From Eubacterium sp. MSJ-33 (GTDB taxonomy: Bacteria > Bacillota > Clostridia > Lachnospirales > Lachnospiraceae), in NCBI RefSeq assembly GCF_022174665.1, contig NZ_CP076562.1, positions 1,364,001 through 1,428,000 on the forward strand: a DNA stretch of 64,000 nt, read 5' to 3'. Position numbers and translations under genes: made by a program. The number at the start of each line of letters is the position of its first letter. The stretch's first letter is position 1. The notes under the pieces were generated by a model. That model was not told where the DNA came from and ran no database searches. It worked only from the letters and a program-made list of their open reading frames with translations. This document shows, in pieces, positions 8,815 to 17,532 of this stretch.

Positions 8815-9564
8815 TTACTCAATCATCTCTTCATAGATAGGAGCTATCTCGTCGATATCTCCAAATGCTTTCATCTCACCATGCTCTAAGATCATAGCCT
8901 TGTTGCAGATACGCTTCACCTGGTCCAAATTATGCGATACGAAAAGCACCGTCACACCGGTATCCATCATATCGACCAGTTTCTTCTCGCTCTTCTTACG
9001 AAATTTCGCATCTCCTACCGACAACACTTCATCAAGGATCAGAATGTCCGGACGAACCACGGTCGCAATCGAAAATCCGAGCCTTGCCTTCATTCCGGAA
9101 GAATAATTCTTTAATGGCACATCAATAAATTTCCCAAGTTCAGAAAACTCCACGATTTCATCGAATTTTTCCTCCATGAATTTACGGGAATGACCAAGCA
9201 CCGCTCCATAGAGGAAAATATTCTCCGCACCGGTATACTGCATATCAAAACCGGCACCAAGCTCAATCATCGGTGCAAGCACACCCGTTTTCTCAATTGT
9301 TCCCTCTGTCGGTTTGAACACACCTGCAATCACCTTCATCAAAGTCGATTTGCCCGCACCATTTAAGCCTAAGATTCCAACCCGGTCGCCCTGTTTGACT
9401 GTAAATGTCACATCCTTTAACGCCCAGAACTCCGTGTACGCAATATCATGCTTGACAAGCTTGATAAAATATTCCTTCAGGCTGTCAACTTTTTCCTTGT
9501 TTAAATGAAATTCCATGCCAACATGGGATAATGTAATTACGTCTTTTCTTGTCTCTTCGCTCAC
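8815..9564 (-). CDS. Polysaccharide/teichoic-acid ABC exporter, ATP-binding subunit
   Basis: The 249-residue ATPase has Walker A GLNGAGKST, the signature YSSGMKARLGFS and Walker B ILILDEVLSVGD, in the arrangement of TagH/Wzt-type exporters that flip lipid-linked polymers outward. It has no C-terminal carbohydrate-binding extension, so it should not need a modified chain end. A GTG start at 9564 is preferred because a perfect GGAGGA precedes it. The permease is immediately upstream. Confidence 0.9.
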   Translation of the reverse strand: MSEETRKDVITLSHVGMEFHLNKEKVDSLKEYFIKLVKHDIAYTEFWALKDVTFTVKQGDRVGILGLNGAGKSTLMKVIAGVFKPTEGTIEKTGVLAPMIELGAGFDMQYTGAENIFLYGAVLGHSRKFMEEKFDEIVEFSELGKFIDVPLKNYSSGMKARLGFSIATVVRPDILILDEVLSVGDAKFRKKSEKKLVDMMDTGVTVLFVSHNLDQVKRICNKAMILEHGEMKAFGDIDEIAPIYEEMIE

Positions 9565-9582
9565 GATATCTCCTCCCATGCC

Positions 9583-10359
9583 TTACAGATGCAGGATAAA
9601 CTGGTCCTGTTTCTTATTGAATACTGCCATTCCGATCACGATACAGACGAATGCAAAAGTGAAGGAATAAATCAGCATATGTGTGCTCATCGCCCTGCCG
9701 AATACACAGTTACGGAAATTGTTGATAATGCAAAACAGCGGATTGAATTTCAAAATCCAGCTTACATTACTGTTCAAAATCTTCTTTGGATAATAGAAAA
9801 TCGCGCAGGTATACATAATAAGCATCAACGCAACATTCCACAGATATTCCATATCCCGGAAATACACACCGATCGTTGCAAGTATCATGCCCGCGCCGAT
9901 AGATAATAAAAACAGATTGATCAGCGGTACGATGGCAAGCAGTGTACGCCACGTTGGGAACACGCCCAACACCAATGCAACAACCGCAAGCACGACAAGC
10001 GAAATCAGGAACAAGATGTAATTGAAACAGATATTTGCAAGCGGATACAGATATTTTGGAACATACACCTTCTTGATCATCGCCTCATTTTGCCGGATTG
10101 ACTTTAAGGCAGAAGTCGTTGACTGTGAAAACAATGTGTACATCAGCCGTCCGGTCAAAATATAGACCGGAAATGATTTTTCCTTGTGTCCCAGCAGCGT
10201 ACCGAATACCAGTGTCAATACAATCATCGTAAGCAATGGTTCGATCATCGACCAGACAATTCCGAGATAAGATCGTCTGTATTTTAATTTGATTCCTTTT
10301 CTGACAAGCTCCGTAAACAAATTGTTATATTGACGAAACTCCTTTATTTTTGTTCCCAT
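9583..10359 (-). CDS. Polysaccharide/teichoic-acid ABC exporter, permease subunit
   Basis: This 258-residue ABC-2 type permease (TagG/Wzm-like) has six hydrophobic helices and the typical N-terminal amphipathic segment ending in RRSYLGIVWSMIEPL. It forms the membrane channel for export of the polymer together with the adjacent ATPase. The ATG at 10359 follows AGGAAA. Confidence 0.9.
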   Translation of the reverse strand: MGTKIKEFRQYNNLFTELVRKGIKLKYRRSYLGIVWSMIEPLLTMIVLTLVFGTLLGHKEKSFPVYILTGRLMYTLFSQSTTSALKSIRQNEAMIKKVYVPKYLYPLANICFNYILFLISLVVLAVVALVLGVFPTWRTLLAIVPLINLFLLSIGAGMILATIGVYFRDMEYLWNVALMLIMYTCAIFYYPKKILNSNVSWILKFNPLFCIINNFRNCVFGRAMSTHMLIYSFTFAFVCIVIGMAVFNKKQDQFILHL

Positions 10360-10376
10360 ATTTTCCTATTTCCTAT

Positions 10377-11444
10377 CTACATGATTTCCCGAAGCACCTG
10401 TACGGTGTGGGAAAGTCCGGTCTTCATATCGTACTGTGATTCAAATCCGAGTTCTTTCCGAAGCTTCGTTGTGTCAAGTGTTGCCTTCGTTGCCTTGGAA
10501 TAGCCCGCCTGCTCCGTTGCATCCGGCAGATCAAACACGACCTGCTTATCTGCGAGATTCGCAAGCTGCTTTGCCACATCGCGCAGCTGCACATCTGAAT
10601 CCTTCGAACAGATATTGTATGCCTCACCATCTCTGCCATCCATCATAACAGCAAGGATTCCAGCGACACAATCTGCCACATAAGCATATGAAAACTCCTG
10701 TGTTCCCTCGCTCTTTAATACGATATCTTCGCGCTTCACACTCTTTAAGATGAACTGGGATAGCGCCTTTGTGTCACTCAGCAGCATCGTTGGACCATAC
10801 ACACGGGACAGACGTGGAATCACAATATCCATCTCCTTCTGCTTGCGGTACGCCTGGCACAATGCCTCACCGGTACGCTTGCTCTCCGGATATCCTGCAC
10901 GCATCGTGTTGCAGTCAATATAGCCAAGATAATCCTCCGCAAATTTATCGGTATCCCCGCGGTTTTCTCCGTAGATCTCAACCGAAGATAAAAACACGAA
11001 GCGCTTACAGCCTGCTGCCTTCGCATAGTCAAGCAGATACTGGGTTCCCAATACATTTGCTGTGATTGTTCCGATTGGATCACTTGCATAGGCAACCGGG
11101 TGGGTATTACTCGCAGCATGAATCACATAGTCTATCTTTGCCGGCATTGCCGGATTCCCAACAACTTTCTCATTGATATCCTGCTTGATAAAATGGAACT
11201 GTGGACAATCCGCATAATCTGCGAACCTGGCACGTGCTTTGTCCTCATTTCTGCCTAATATATAAATCTCTGTCTGCGCCCCATAATTCTCATTCGCATA
11301 TAAAAGCGCATCAATCAGGAAGCTGCCGATCATTCCGGTCCCTCCGGAGATCAGCACCGATGCATCTGCAAGCTCCTGTACCTGAATCATACTCGCAACC
11401 GCACACACATCCTGCATATAAATTTCACTGTCATATAAATGCAT
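10377..11444 (-). CDS. NAD(P)-dependent epimerase/dehydratase (extended SDR)
   Basis: The 355-residue enzyme has the Rossmann motif SGGTGMIG near its N-terminus and the SDR catalytic pair in YPESK, with the upstream Ser in FLSSVE. It presumably supplies the sugar or polyol-phosphate that the neighbouring cytidylyltransferase activates, since the two genes are adjacent. The ATG at 11444 is chosen because TAGGAGAG precedes it and because it clears the stop of the upstream gene. The exact substrate is unknown. Confidence 0.82.
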   Translation of the reverse strand: MHLYDSEIYMQDVCAVASMIQVQELADASVLISGGTGMIGSFLIDALLYANENYGAQTEIYILGRNEDKARARFADYADCPQFHFIKQDINEKVVGNPAMPAKIDYVIHAASNTHPVAYASDPIGTITANVLGTQYLLDYAKAAGCKRFVFLSSVEIYGENRGDTDKFAEDYLGYIDCNTMRAGYPESKRTGEALCQAYRKQKEMDIVIPRLSRVYGPTMLLSDTKALSQFILKSVKREDIVLKSEGTQEFSYAYVADCVAGILAVMMDGRDGEAYNICSKDSDVQLRDVAKQLANLADKQVVFDLPDATEQAGYSKATKATLDTTKLRKELGFESQYDMKTGLSHTVQVLREIM

Positions 11445-11455
11445 CGTCGTCTCTC

Positions 11456-12172
11456 CTACTTCAACCATTTATCTTTCTCTGCGGTCAGATATCCCTTGAA
11501 AATCTCTAAATCATCCTTTGTTGTAAGCTTGATATTCTTGTCCGAGCCCTTTGCGAAATACAGACGCTCGCCAAGCTCTACCATCATTGTATTTGTATAA
11601 GAAGAACCATAGATGCCGATTTCCTCTGCAAATGCCTTCTCATACGCCCACACGAGTTTGTCAAACTTGTATGCCTGTGGCGTTGATACGCGGCGCAATG
11701 TCTCACGTGGAATGTATTTTGTTGTGGATACCTCATCATCAATCACAAAAATCTGCTCGTTATAAGGGAGAGAAGTCACACCATTTCCATGCTCATTGCA
11801 CTTGGCAATGACATCTTCAAGCACCTCATCATCCACCAATGGACGGATACCGTCATGGATGATAATATTATCATCTGCCATGCAGACATCCTTCAGGTTA
11901 TAAACACCGTTCCGGATAGACTCCTGTGCGCTGTTGCCACCGGAGATTACCCATTTCACCTTTGTGATATTAAACTGCTTGGCATATGCCCATAATACGT
12001 TGTGCCATCCATCGATGCAGACAACTTCAATGGCATCGATCAGATCATTTCTCTGAAAACTCTCCAACGTATAGATCAAAACCGGTTTATCGTATACATT
12101 GATAAACTGCTTTGGGATATCCTGTCCCATTCTCTGTCCGGATCCTCCGGCAATAATCACTGCTACATTCAT
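11456..12172 (-). CDS. IspD/TarI-family cytidylyltransferase
   Basis: This 238-residue nucleotidyltransferase has AGGSGQRMG followed by PKQF, the signature of enzymes that couple CTP to a polyol phosphate. Both IspD (isoprenoid precursor) and TarI (CDP-ribitol) fit the fold. Its place between a sugar transferase and an SDR enzyme inside a surface-polymer operon favours making a CDP-polyol donor for the two downstream transferases. A housekeeping isoprenoid role cannot be excluded. Confidence 0.83.
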   Translation of the reverse strand: MNVAVIIAGGSGQRMGQDIPKQFINVYDKPVLIYTLESFQRNDLIDAIEVVCIDGWHNVLWAYAKQFNITKVKWVISGGNSAQESIRNGVYNLKDVCMADDNIIIHDGIRPLVDDEVLEDVIAKCNEHGNGVTSLPYNEQIFVIDDEVSTTKYIPRETLRRVSTPQAYKFDKLVWAYEKAFAEEIGIYGSSYTNTMMVELGERLYFAKGSDKNIKLTTKDDLEIFKGYLTAEKDKWLK

Positions 12173-12183
12173 GTGCGATACCT

Positions 12184-13542
12184 TTATCCTTTCTCGTTTT
12201 TATCCTTTAACGCGGTCTGCTGGTTTTTATCCACACCTTCCGAGCTTTCCTTGCGGAACACAATACGGAAGGTCAAAAGCAATAATTTCAGATCCAACCG
12301 ATAAGAATATTCCTGAATATATGTCAGATCCAATTTCAATTTATCAATCGGTGTGGTGTTGTATTTTCCGTACACCTGTGCATACCCGGTCAGTCCCGCC
12401 TTTACCTTCAGACGAAAATCAAAATCCGGCACCGATTCCTCGTATTTTTCAAAAATCTCCGGCCGTTCCGGTCTCGGTCCAACCATCGACATATCTCCGA
12501 CAAACACATTAAAAAGCTGAGGCAGCTCATCCAGATGCAGATTCCGCAGCACTTTTCCAACCGGAGTGATTCGATCATCGTTCTTCTTTGCAAGCTGTGC
12601 CCCATTTGCTTCCGCATCAATCCGCATACTTCGGAATTTGTAGATCATGAACGGCTTTCCGCCACGCGTCAGACGTACCTGCCGGTAAAATACCGGCCCG
12701 TGGTCATACGCTTTGATGGCAATTGCAATAATCAGCATGATTGGAGATGCAACCAAAATCCCAATACCGGATATAATCAGATCGGTTGCACGCTTAAAAA
12801 ATCTCTGATCCGCCTGCAAACCGATGTTTCTGGACAAAAATACCGGCGTATCGACCAGGTGCATATCATCGGAGCCTTTCATAATAATATCTGTAATTTT
12901 CGGAATTACATACGTTCGAATCGAATGTTTGAAACAATATTTCAGAATTGTGTTTCGATCCTCGGATGGCAGATCATATAATACAACGCCTTCAAAATCC
13001 AACACGTCCTGCTGGATTTTCTCCATACCCTGCTGATAGTTTAACACCTCGCAGATCTGGTAACGATCCCGTCTGGCATTGATTTTAAGCAGGAAATTCT
13101 CGGGCGGATAGATACCATAGATAACGATTAGTTTCCGTGGCGGGAAAAACAACATATAGATATGCTGAACCAAGATTACCCACAATGTCTCAAACACAAT
13201 CTGGATAATGACCATGATGATAACCGGAATCACATTCATATAATCACGGGATACCATGCAGATAAAAATATAAGCAACGGCACCGCCAATCACGATAGCA
13301 AGTCCATGTGACAGACACAAATCGAGTACACGCATATAACTCAGCTTGTAGCCGTTAAAACTTTTTGTAATCAAAAAGATAAACACCGCATACAAACCAA
13401 TCACGACATAATTCCCCCGAAAAAATAACGGTTTGTGGTACTCTCCAAACCAGATTACACCAAAAGATACTGCCTCGAACACCCATATGATCAAATTAGC
13501 GAGCAGGCTCAATGCTCTTCTACGTTGTTCTTCTATATACAT
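12184..13542 (-). CDS. Undecaprenyl-phosphate sugar phosphotransferase (initiating transferase)
   Basis: The 452-residue protein has four N-terminal helices, a CoA-binding-like middle region and a C-terminal bacterial sugar transferase domain (FKRATDLIISGIGILVASP, then FYRQVRLTRGGKPF, DELPQLFNVFVGDMS, VGPRPERP). It puts the first sugar-1-phosphate onto undecaprenyl phosphate and so starts the polymer. It is the first gene of the operon and follows the promoter at 13669-13697. Confidence 0.92.
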   Translation of the reverse strand: MYIEEQRRRALSLLANLIIWVFEAVSFGVIWFGEYHKPLFFRGNYVVIGLYAVFIFLITKSFNGYKLSYMRVLDLCLSHGLAIVIGGAVAYIFICMVSRDYMNVIPVIIMVIIQIVFETLWVILVQHIYMLFFPPRKLIVIYGIYPPENFLLKINARRDRYQICEVLNYQQGMEKIQQDVLDFEGVVLYDLPSEDRNTILKYCFKHSIRTYVIPKITDIIMKGSDDMHLVDTPVFLSRNIGLQADQRFFKRATDLIISGIGILVASPIMLIIAIAIKAYDHGPVFYRQVRLTRGGKPFMIYKFRSMRIDAEANGAQLAKKNDDRITPVGKVLRNLHLDELPQLFNVFVGDMSMVGPRPERPEIFEKYEESVPDFDFRLKVKAGLTGYAQVYGKYNTTPIDKLKLDLTYIQEYSYRLDLKLLLLTFRIVFRKESSEGVDKNQQTALKDKNEKG

Positions 13543-13668
13543 AATTCCTCTTTACGCAAATGAAACCGATTCATCTGCCGCTTTCCAAAAACACGACAGA
13601 CGCACCGGAAGCATATTTATGTTCCGATGCGACATCGTATTTCATGTTTTTTTAATTAATTGACAATT

Positions 13669-13697
13669 ATTATATATAATTTCTCTGTTCTTGTCAC
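13669..13697 (-). promoter_or_regulatory. Sigma-A promoter of the glycopolymer operon
   Basis: On the minus strand GTGACA (13697-13692) and a perfect TATAAT (13674-13669) are separated by 17 bases, upstream of the initiating sugar transferase gene. The spacing and match are close to consensus. Confidence 0.75.
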
Positions 13698-13709
13698 GAA
13701 CTTTCTAAA

Positions 13710-16700
13710 TTATGCGATTGTCACACGGATTTCCGCAATCTTTCCTTCACGGATTGCAGTCGCAGTATCTCCCGTTACACAGGCAGTTTCGCAGGTTTCT
13801 ACGTTACCATCTGTACCAACCAGATCATACTTTGTGACTGTATACTGTCCCGGAATCAAATCTTTTCTGCTTCCGCAATCATATACAACCTTAATATTTC
13901 CAAATAATGTTGTCTCTACCTTGCCATCTTCCTTTACAAGATATGCAGGGATTGCCGGTGTGAGTTTGAATGTAAGTCTGCCATCTTCTAATGTAAACAA
14001 TTCGGCACCATTCATCATAAGCTCCCACATCTGAAGGAACTCTGCTGTCGAACCACTCAATCTTGCTACGAAGCCTTTTCCATGAATCTTCTCATTAAAG
14101 TTCGCAGAGCTTGCAAGGAAAGATGAGTTTTCCAACGGACTTCTTCCATACATCTCATAAGAAAGGAATGGAATGCCCATCTTCTTTAAATCTGCATAAT
14201 ACTGCTCATAAAGTCCGGACTTCAAAAGCTCCAGGAGATACTTGTATTCCATATGCAGCCAGATAGATTCATTCTCCAGCCATCCTGGTGAGAATGCACG
14301 TGCACGTCCAATCTCATACGAGCATTTCGTAAGCGGTGCATTGACCTTGTACATATCGAGTTTCTTATCGTACATGTCAGATGCCTTTACCTTATCGTAA
14401 AGTGTAACCTTATCTGCATGTGCCTGTGGCAGCTTCAGATAACGAACCGGTCCCTCTAAGAACAACGGAACATCAACTACCTGAAGATCTTCCGGTGTGA
14501 TCACGCCATCTTTTTCTGTGTAATCCTTCATGCTGTATGCCATATAAGCAGGAGCAATACCATCCTTCATCTCACAGCCAAGCTTGATTCCTTCATCTAC
14601 ATATGCGATCATACGATCCAGCAGAGAAACCAGCTTTGCTGCTTCCAATGTCTCAAGCGTTCCTTCAATACCAAACACAGTCTTCGCACGATAGCTTTCC
14701 TTTGCAATATTTACAGCATTCCATACTGCCAGACGGTCTTTGTTTTCTTCGTAAGATACAAGTGCCTCTTCTGTCTTCTCGATCAGCGCTGCAAGTTCTG
14801 TCCATACTTCCACCGGACGATTGAACTTCTTTAACTCACCGCGGAGGAACAAAAGCATTCTCTGCAATTCATATGTCTCACAGACAGAAGAACCAAAGAT
14901 TCCCGGCAGACCATTCAACGCATCATACCAGCCCGGTTTTCCACCTTCCATCTCAACACCGATACCCTTCATATCCAAAGTGTCGAATTTCAGGACACTC
15001 ATCATGACAAGCTTCGTTACAAGGTTCGATGTATAAACATCTCCCTTACCATACTGCGTGCGCGCCTGGTTAAATGTAACGCCTTCCTTCTGTTCTTTTT
15101 CAATGGAATTGTACTGTCTTACACCCTTTGCAGTCTTTACATAACGCTTTGTACGTGGAAGAATGGTTGCCTTTGATTCATAATATGTATAATCCTTTTC
15201 ATCGTAAAGCATTGTCTCTTCCTTCTCCGGATATACAGAAAGATATGCATCCACAAGATCCAGATTATAGGTCCAGTGATCACTCCAATATCCCTCACCG
15301 AAATCAGCATTCTGATTTTCTACGCTGCGTTCCATCACAATTGCAAAGAATTGGTCTTCATCAACGCTGAGTCCAACCTTCTTGTTGTAAATCTGTGCGT
15401 ACAGATTACCCGGTGTAAATGGCTTTGCAAAAAGCTTCTCCAATACATCACGGTTATCTGTGACGTAAGCAAATACTTCGTCCTTCTTATCTTCCTGCAA
15501 TGTATAAGTTATCTGCTTAACCAGCAACGGATTATATCCATCTAACTGAAGAAGATCATAGAACAATTTGACATTATAATCACCAACAAAGTTTGCAAAA
15601 TAAATATCGCTTCTACGGTTCTGATTTACATCACGGAAATTTCCATTTCCCTGTGAATAATACTCCGGAAGCATAGAGAAGAAATTGTAATCACGCTCTA
15701 CATCGCCATGCTTTCTGGAATATACATAGAAGATATGTCCACCCGGAAGCTTTACCGGATAACCGCCACGGAGCACATTGTCAATGTATGTCTGCTTGCA
15801 GTACTCATCAAATACAGGATCTGCTGTCACTGTTTTGATATTATCTGCAAGTTCATTGATAATCGTATCATTTTCCTCATGTTTCTTTGCAAAATAATCT
15901 GCATTCATACCGCAATCTGCGAATGTATGGAACAGCTCCTTCGTTCCAGCCTGTCCAATTACAGAATATAACGTATAGCTGTCAGCAATCTCCTCATGCG
16001 CACATGCAAAACCTGCCGGAACCATATTCGCTAAGAGCTGATGTCTGCCGGGAAGTGCAAGCACTTCTGTATTGAAGAAATTAACAGGCTTTGCACAGCT
16101 TGTATCATAAGCAAAGATCAGTTCCGGATCCGCAATGATCGGAAGTCTCTCGCCCTTTGCATTCACAGATACCATAAAGTTTCCGGCTTCTACTTCGGAA
16201 ACCTCTGCCGCATCCACAAGCGCGATACGAACACGATAATAAGGAAGCTTCTGCTCCACATCTTCCACCTGCATCCACGCTTTTGTCGTCTGTGCAGTAT
16301 CTTTCATATCCTTTAAATGGATACCATATGGCAAAAGTGCCGGCATACCATCCAGGATCTCGACATCTTTCTTGTCAGAAGTCAGATTTGTAATTGTAAC
16401 TGTACGAACCAGGCCTCCAAGACGCTCATTCGGCATTGTATAATACAGCACATTGACTCTGATTCCAAGTGCTTCGTTTGTCTCTTCAATTTCAAGCTCG
16501 TTCATGCCGATATACATCTTATGTGGCATGTCATCATCTACAAATGGCTCATAGAATGTTCCATCTACTTTTAGGAATGTACGGAACCCCATCGTCTTTG
16601 TAAACTGGTAAGACTGATGTGCCGGATAAAATTCCATGATGGAATGATCTTTGTTTTCTGAACCGAAGCTGCAGATTGCCTGTCCGCGGTTTACATAGAA

Positions 16701-16808
16701 GTTCCAGAGGGGCGTTCCGTGGATACCGCTGATGCCCGGCAGAAAGCTTGCAAAGCAGGATTGCTTGTTGTAGTTTTCAATGATAAATCTTTTCTTATTG
16801 TCAAACAT
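13710..16808 (-). CDS. Large GH94/GH149/GH161-type beta-glucoside phosphorylase
   Basis: The protein of 1032 residues has the layout of inverting glycoside phosphorylases: an N-terminal beta-sandwich (PLWNFYVNRG near residue 35) and a C-terminal (alpha/alpha)6 barrel. The barrel contains GNGNFRDVNQNRR and GYWSDHWTYNLD, where the acidic residue near 508 is the likely catalytic acid. Such enzymes split beta-glucosidic links with phosphate to give alpha-glucose 1-phosphate. It is about 100 residues longer than disaccharide-specific GH94 enzymes, which points to an oligosaccharide substrate. The exact family (GH94, GH149 or GH161) and linkage are uncertain. A cupin and a second phosphorylase lie upstream in the same direction. 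Confidence 0.72.
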   Translation of the reverse strand: MFDNKKRFIIENYNKQSCFASFLPGISGIHGTPLWNFYVNRGQAICSFGSENKDHSIMEFYPAHQSYQFTKTMGFRTFLKVDGTFYEPFVDDDMPHKMYIGMNELEIEETNEALGIRVNVLYYTMPNERLGGLVRTVTITNLTSDKKDVEILDGMPALLPYGIHLKDMKDTAQTTKAWMQVEDVEQKLPYYRVRIALVDAAEVSEVEAGNFMVSVNAKGERLPIIADPELIFAYDTSCAKPVNFFNTEVLALPGRHQLLANMVPAGFACAHEEIADSYTLYSVIGQAGTKELFHTFADCGMNADYFAKKHEENDTIINELADNIKTVTADPVFDEYCKQTYIDNVLRGGYPVKLPGGHIFYVYSRKHGDVERDYNFFSMLPEYYSQGNGNFRDVNQNRRSDIYFANFVGDYNVKLFYDLLQLDGYNPLLVKQITYTLQEDKKDEVFAYVTDNRDVLEKLFAKPFTPGNLYAQIYNKKVGLSVDEDQFFAIVMERSVENQNADFGEGYWSDHWTYNLDLVDAYLSVYPEKEETMLYDEKDYTYYESKATILPRTKRYVKTAKGVRQYNSIEKEQKEGVTFNQARTQYGKGDVYTSNLVTKLVMMSVLKFDTLDMKGIGVEMEGGKPGWYDALNGLPGIFGSSVCETYELQRMLLFLRGELKKFNRPVEVWTELAALIEKTEEALVSYEENKDRLAVWNAVNIAKESYRAKTVFGIEGTLETLEAAKLVSLLDRMIAYVDEGIKLGCEMKDGIAPAYMAYSMKDYTEKDGVITPEDLQVVDVPLFLEGPVRYLKLPQAHADKVTLYDKVKASDMYDKKLDMYKVNAPLTKCSYEIGRARAFSPGWLENESIWLHMEYKYLLELLKSGLYEQYYADLKKMGIPFLSYEMYGRSPLENSSFLASSANFNEKIHGKGFVARLSGSTAEFLQMWELMMNGAELFTLEDGRLTFKLTPAIPAYLVKEDGKVETTLFGNIKVVYDCGSRKDLIPGQYTVTKYDLVGTDGNVETCETACVTGDTATAIREGKIAEIRVTIA

Positions 16809-16846
16809 ATCTTTTTCCCTTTCTTATTCGTATAGATTACATTGAT

Positions 16847-17248
16847 TTATTTTGCAACGTTTGCCAATTCCACTAATTGTTCTGAGTCAAGTGGCAGAAT
16901 CGGGGAGTTATCATCACAGGTGTCACGGTTTTCCACGATCACAACTTCACCATCCGTATCCATGATATGGTTATGCCAGGTGCCTTTCTTGATGTTGTAG
17001 ATTTTGTGTGGCTCCATGTGTACGGCTGTGATCTTGCCCGGCTTGTCCCCCTCACCTGCCAGGAACAATGTACAATGTCCCTGTACCAGCACGAATACCT
17101 CATCTGTATACAAATGCTTCTGCATCGTCTTAACATTCTCGATCAGCAGATCATCACAGAACTTTAAGACTGCAACTCTCCAGCTTTCGTAATCGACAAG
17201 TGGTTTGTAGCCTTCTGGCTGAAAATCTATAATTTCAATTCCTTCCAT
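16847..17248 (-). CDS. Small cupin-fold protein
   Basis: This 133-residue single-domain cupin carries a metal-site-like pattern of H and E residues (HLYTDEVFVLVQGH, then GTWHNHI). It lies between the two phosphorylase genes on the same strand, so a role in carbohydrate handling, such as a sugar isomerase-like or sugar-binding protein, is likely but not shown. The ATG at 17248 follows AAAGGAAAAG. Confidence 0.6.
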   Translation of the reverse strand: MEGIEIIDFQPEGYKPLVDYESWRVAVLKFCDDLLIENVKTMQKHLYTDEVFVLVQGHCTLFLAGEGDKPGKITAVHMEPHKIYNIKKGTWHNHIMDTDGEVVIVENRDTCDDNSPILPLDSEQLVELANVAK

Positions 17249-17271
17249 GTTCTTTTCCTTTCTATCTGTTC

Positions 17272-17484
17272 CGGTGATGAAACCTCTACACTATCTGATA
17301 GTTCCATAGAATACGCAATTCAACGCAGACTCGCTCTCGCTCACTTCCACACGCAACAGACACTAAACTCCCTGTGTCTTCATTCTTCAGACACAGCTCG
17401 TTAAGTGCTGGCGTGTTCCAATGGTCTGCGTATAAATTGGTATTCTATGAAACTATAATCCACTTATATGTGGTTTCATCACCG
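17272..17484. repeat. 213-nt long inverted repeat between phosphorylase and cupin genes
   Basis: Arms of about 60 bases (17272-17330 and 17424-17484) are roughly three-quarters complementary, with perfect outer ends (CGGTGATGAAACC against GGTTTCATCACCG) and a perfect CGCAGAC/GTCTGCG near the centre. The middle holds a second perfect 8-bp hairpin (17372-17379 with 17389-17396). It fills the gap between the phosphorylase and cupin genes. It could be a MITE-like element or an RNA structure that separates expression of the two genes. Confidence 0.8.
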
Positions 17485-17532
17485 CATCTACAAAGTATCA
17501 ATAACAAATAACACGTGCGTCATTTTTACCTT

